Below, one piece after another: positions 62,701-64,000 of a stretch of DNA of 64,000 nt; position 1 is the stretch's first letter; every line of letters starts with the position of its first letter. A model generated the notes under the pieces. It ran no database searches, was not told where the DNA came from, and saw only the letters and a program-made list of their open reading frames with translations. Both the position numbers and the translations under genes were made by a program. Origin of the DNA: Apoderus coryli (lineage: Eukaryota > Arthropoda > Insecta > Coleoptera > Attelabidae); the NCBI GenBank assembly GCA_911728435.2, contig OU452201.1, positions 1,736,001 through 1,800,000 on the forward strand. The letters are read 5' to 3'.

Positions 62701-64000
62701 AGAAAATATTAGAGACAATAAATAGTGAAAACTATCGGTTATATCAATACTAATTATAGTTTTCCATTATCTAAATTTATACAAAAAATATGTTGGAGAA
62801 CGTGTAATGGGAGATTAAAACAGGGACGCCTTCTTGAATTTATAACGCTCCCTATACTTCCTCTTTTACTATCACATGCCCAAACTCTTGTTTTTTGATG
62901 ATGATGCTTCATACCCGTGTGCACCATTCCTATTATAGGCATCTCCTCTGTTTGCCCATCCCTAGTTTTATGCTCCACTGACAAATGTCAAAATGTCAAA
63001 ATTTAGTAGTTAGAGTACGGGTGGCAAAATAAATAAATATATCGATATATTGAATCAAAAGATATATCGAAACTATATATCGATATACTCGATATATCGA
63101 ATGAAAAATATCGATATTTTATATATATCGATATATTTGCTATATTTTTATTTTAGAGTGGATTATAGTTGTAAATAAACTTCAAATTTTAAAGATTCAA
63201 ATAATGAAATAAAATAGTATTCATTAAAATTTATTTGCCTGAAAATACATATGCATTCCAAACAAACGTAAGAAAATTTAATAGAAATAATTACATTAGG
63301 TAAGGTCAATTAATTCAAAATTTTCTGGAACAGAACTTAGAAATAATAATTTTGATAATCTATTTCCAGTTAGACGATTTCGATTTTTTGTTGTGTGCGT
63401 CGACGGCTACGGCAACACAACAAGGACCTTTTAGTTTTAAACCTGTGTATGTAAGCTGCTTTCTTTCGCTACTGATTTCAGGATCCAAACGCGTTTGGAT
63501 TCACATGTTCTTTCGCTAAAAACGCATTTTCTAATTCATCCCCACTTTAGCGCCCATCGCGATCCGGATACGTAATCCCCTTGCCTCTTTTAGGTAAACT
63601 TATCAAGCCTTCAGAAATCCAACAAATCCTGATTAATAAATCTGGATCAAGAAAACTAGCGAAAGAAAGCAGCTGTAGCAGATACATTAATCTTGATAAT
63701 GTACCGATATATCGTGTTGTATATATCGATATTTGTTTCGATATATCGAAAGAAATATATCGATATATTAAAAAAATATCCATCCCTAACCCAGAGATAG
63801 ATCATGTACTTAAGGACGGCCGCGTGTGACATATAATTTTGTATTTTTAACAAAATATAAACATACCAACATACCTCTAAACGTAACGACTTCAACCTTC
63901 ACGACAAAATCGCTGTCAGTCAACTGCTGACGATAGACACAGACCTGTGAAGGTAATGCTACAATTCGCGCTTGTTTTTCACTAGCTATCAGCACAAACT
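59763..64000 (-). CDS. tomosyn: Tomosyn (STXBP5), C-terminal exons, partial
   Basis: Tomosyn binds syntaxin-1/SNAP-25 through a C-terminal R-SNARE and restrains vesicle priming. Only the 3' part is in the window. Exons 64000(beyond)-63875, 62652-62559, 60702-60607, 60544-60420 and 60016-59763 join in frame. Encoded blocks in order match the family: LIASEKQARIVALPSQVCVY; NGHLTAYSLPSLRPLLDIDF; IARTFSFSNRGHGLYLCSPS; LAELLGDLFLPLDMPEPP and ESFFKGLFGGGARSLDREEL; then the SNARE helix with ERGDKLNQLEERAERM and the end LMLKYKDKKWYQL. The WD40 beta-propeller part lies outside. The first junction gives a slightly shorter loop (TFRVCYVSNGH) than in relatives. The introns hold a hAT-like element and an unexplained exon-like 80-nt segment. 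Confidence 0.93.
63014..63789. mobile_element. hAT-like non-autonomous element rich in ATCGAT
   Basis: The left end starts ACGGGTGGCAAAATAAATAA and the right end is TTTTTAATATATCGATATAT-like when inverted, finishing at CCATCCC. Both ends carry arrays of ATATCGATA motifs over 90-130 bp, a pattern seen at ends of insect hAT elements of the TAGGGATGG type. Farther in, GCTGCTTTCTTTCGCTA is repeated inverted. No convincing 8-bp target duplication and no transposase frame. It lies in a tomosyn intron; a second TAGGGATGGGCA end lies at about 62.96 kb. Confidence 0.55.

Noticed and set aside
62754..62984. 76-codon minus-strand frame starting MSVEHKTRDGQ
   Set aside because: No recognised domain, not consistent with tomosyn frames, and it begins in a hAT-like TAGGGATGGGCA end, so it is probably repeat sequence.

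Overview
The window is nuclear DNA of an insect. It is AT-rich and its genes carry spliceosomal introns with GT..AG boundaries. The proteins are animal families: cortactin, GINS, sideroflexin, neurexin IV, tomosyn and IFT139. The repeats are BEL/Pao, Jockey/CR1-like LINE, mariner and hAT-like remnants, as usual in insects. I cannot assign an order. No CRISPR array or prokaryotic operon is present. All gene models were spliced by hand from protein homology and splice-site consensus, and every exon chain was checked for reading-frame continuity.

Left part (1-18.5 kb): cortactin (-), GINS subunit Psf1 (-), a PWWP2A/B-type chromatin reader (-), sideroflexin (+), a PEAK1/PRAG1-family pseudokinase scaffold (-) with a dead mariner directly upstream, and an intronless LRRC23 homologue (+).

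Middle part (18.5-33 kb): a gene desert filled with decayed mobile DNA. It holds a 1.6-kb inverted-repeat element containing a THAP-domain remnant, a BEL/Pao integrase tail, two 5'-truncated LINEs, a second THAP-like exon, and an inverted 291-bp copy of part of the formaldehyde dehydrogenase gene.

Right part (33-64 kb): syntaxin 18 (+) and TMEM230 (-) tail to tail; class III alcohol dehydrogenase (+); a structurally complete DD41D-type Tc1/mariner-superfamily transposon with inverted repeats of about 340 bp; neurexin IV (+, 19 coding exons plus one alternative), with a phosphopantetheinyl transferase gene nested in an intron; IFT139/TTC21B (-); a NATD1-like acetyltransferase (-) whose stop codon lies 8 nt before the IFT139 start codon; and the 3' end of tomosyn (-), which runs off the window.

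The genes are mostly unrelated housekeeping, neuronal or ciliary genes. The observations most worth following are the NATD1/IFT139 tandem, the duplicated neurexin IV discoidin exons of identical length, the complete DD41D transposon just upstream of neurexin IV, the identical inverted Fdh segment, and a hammerhead-like motif at 57.1 kb.
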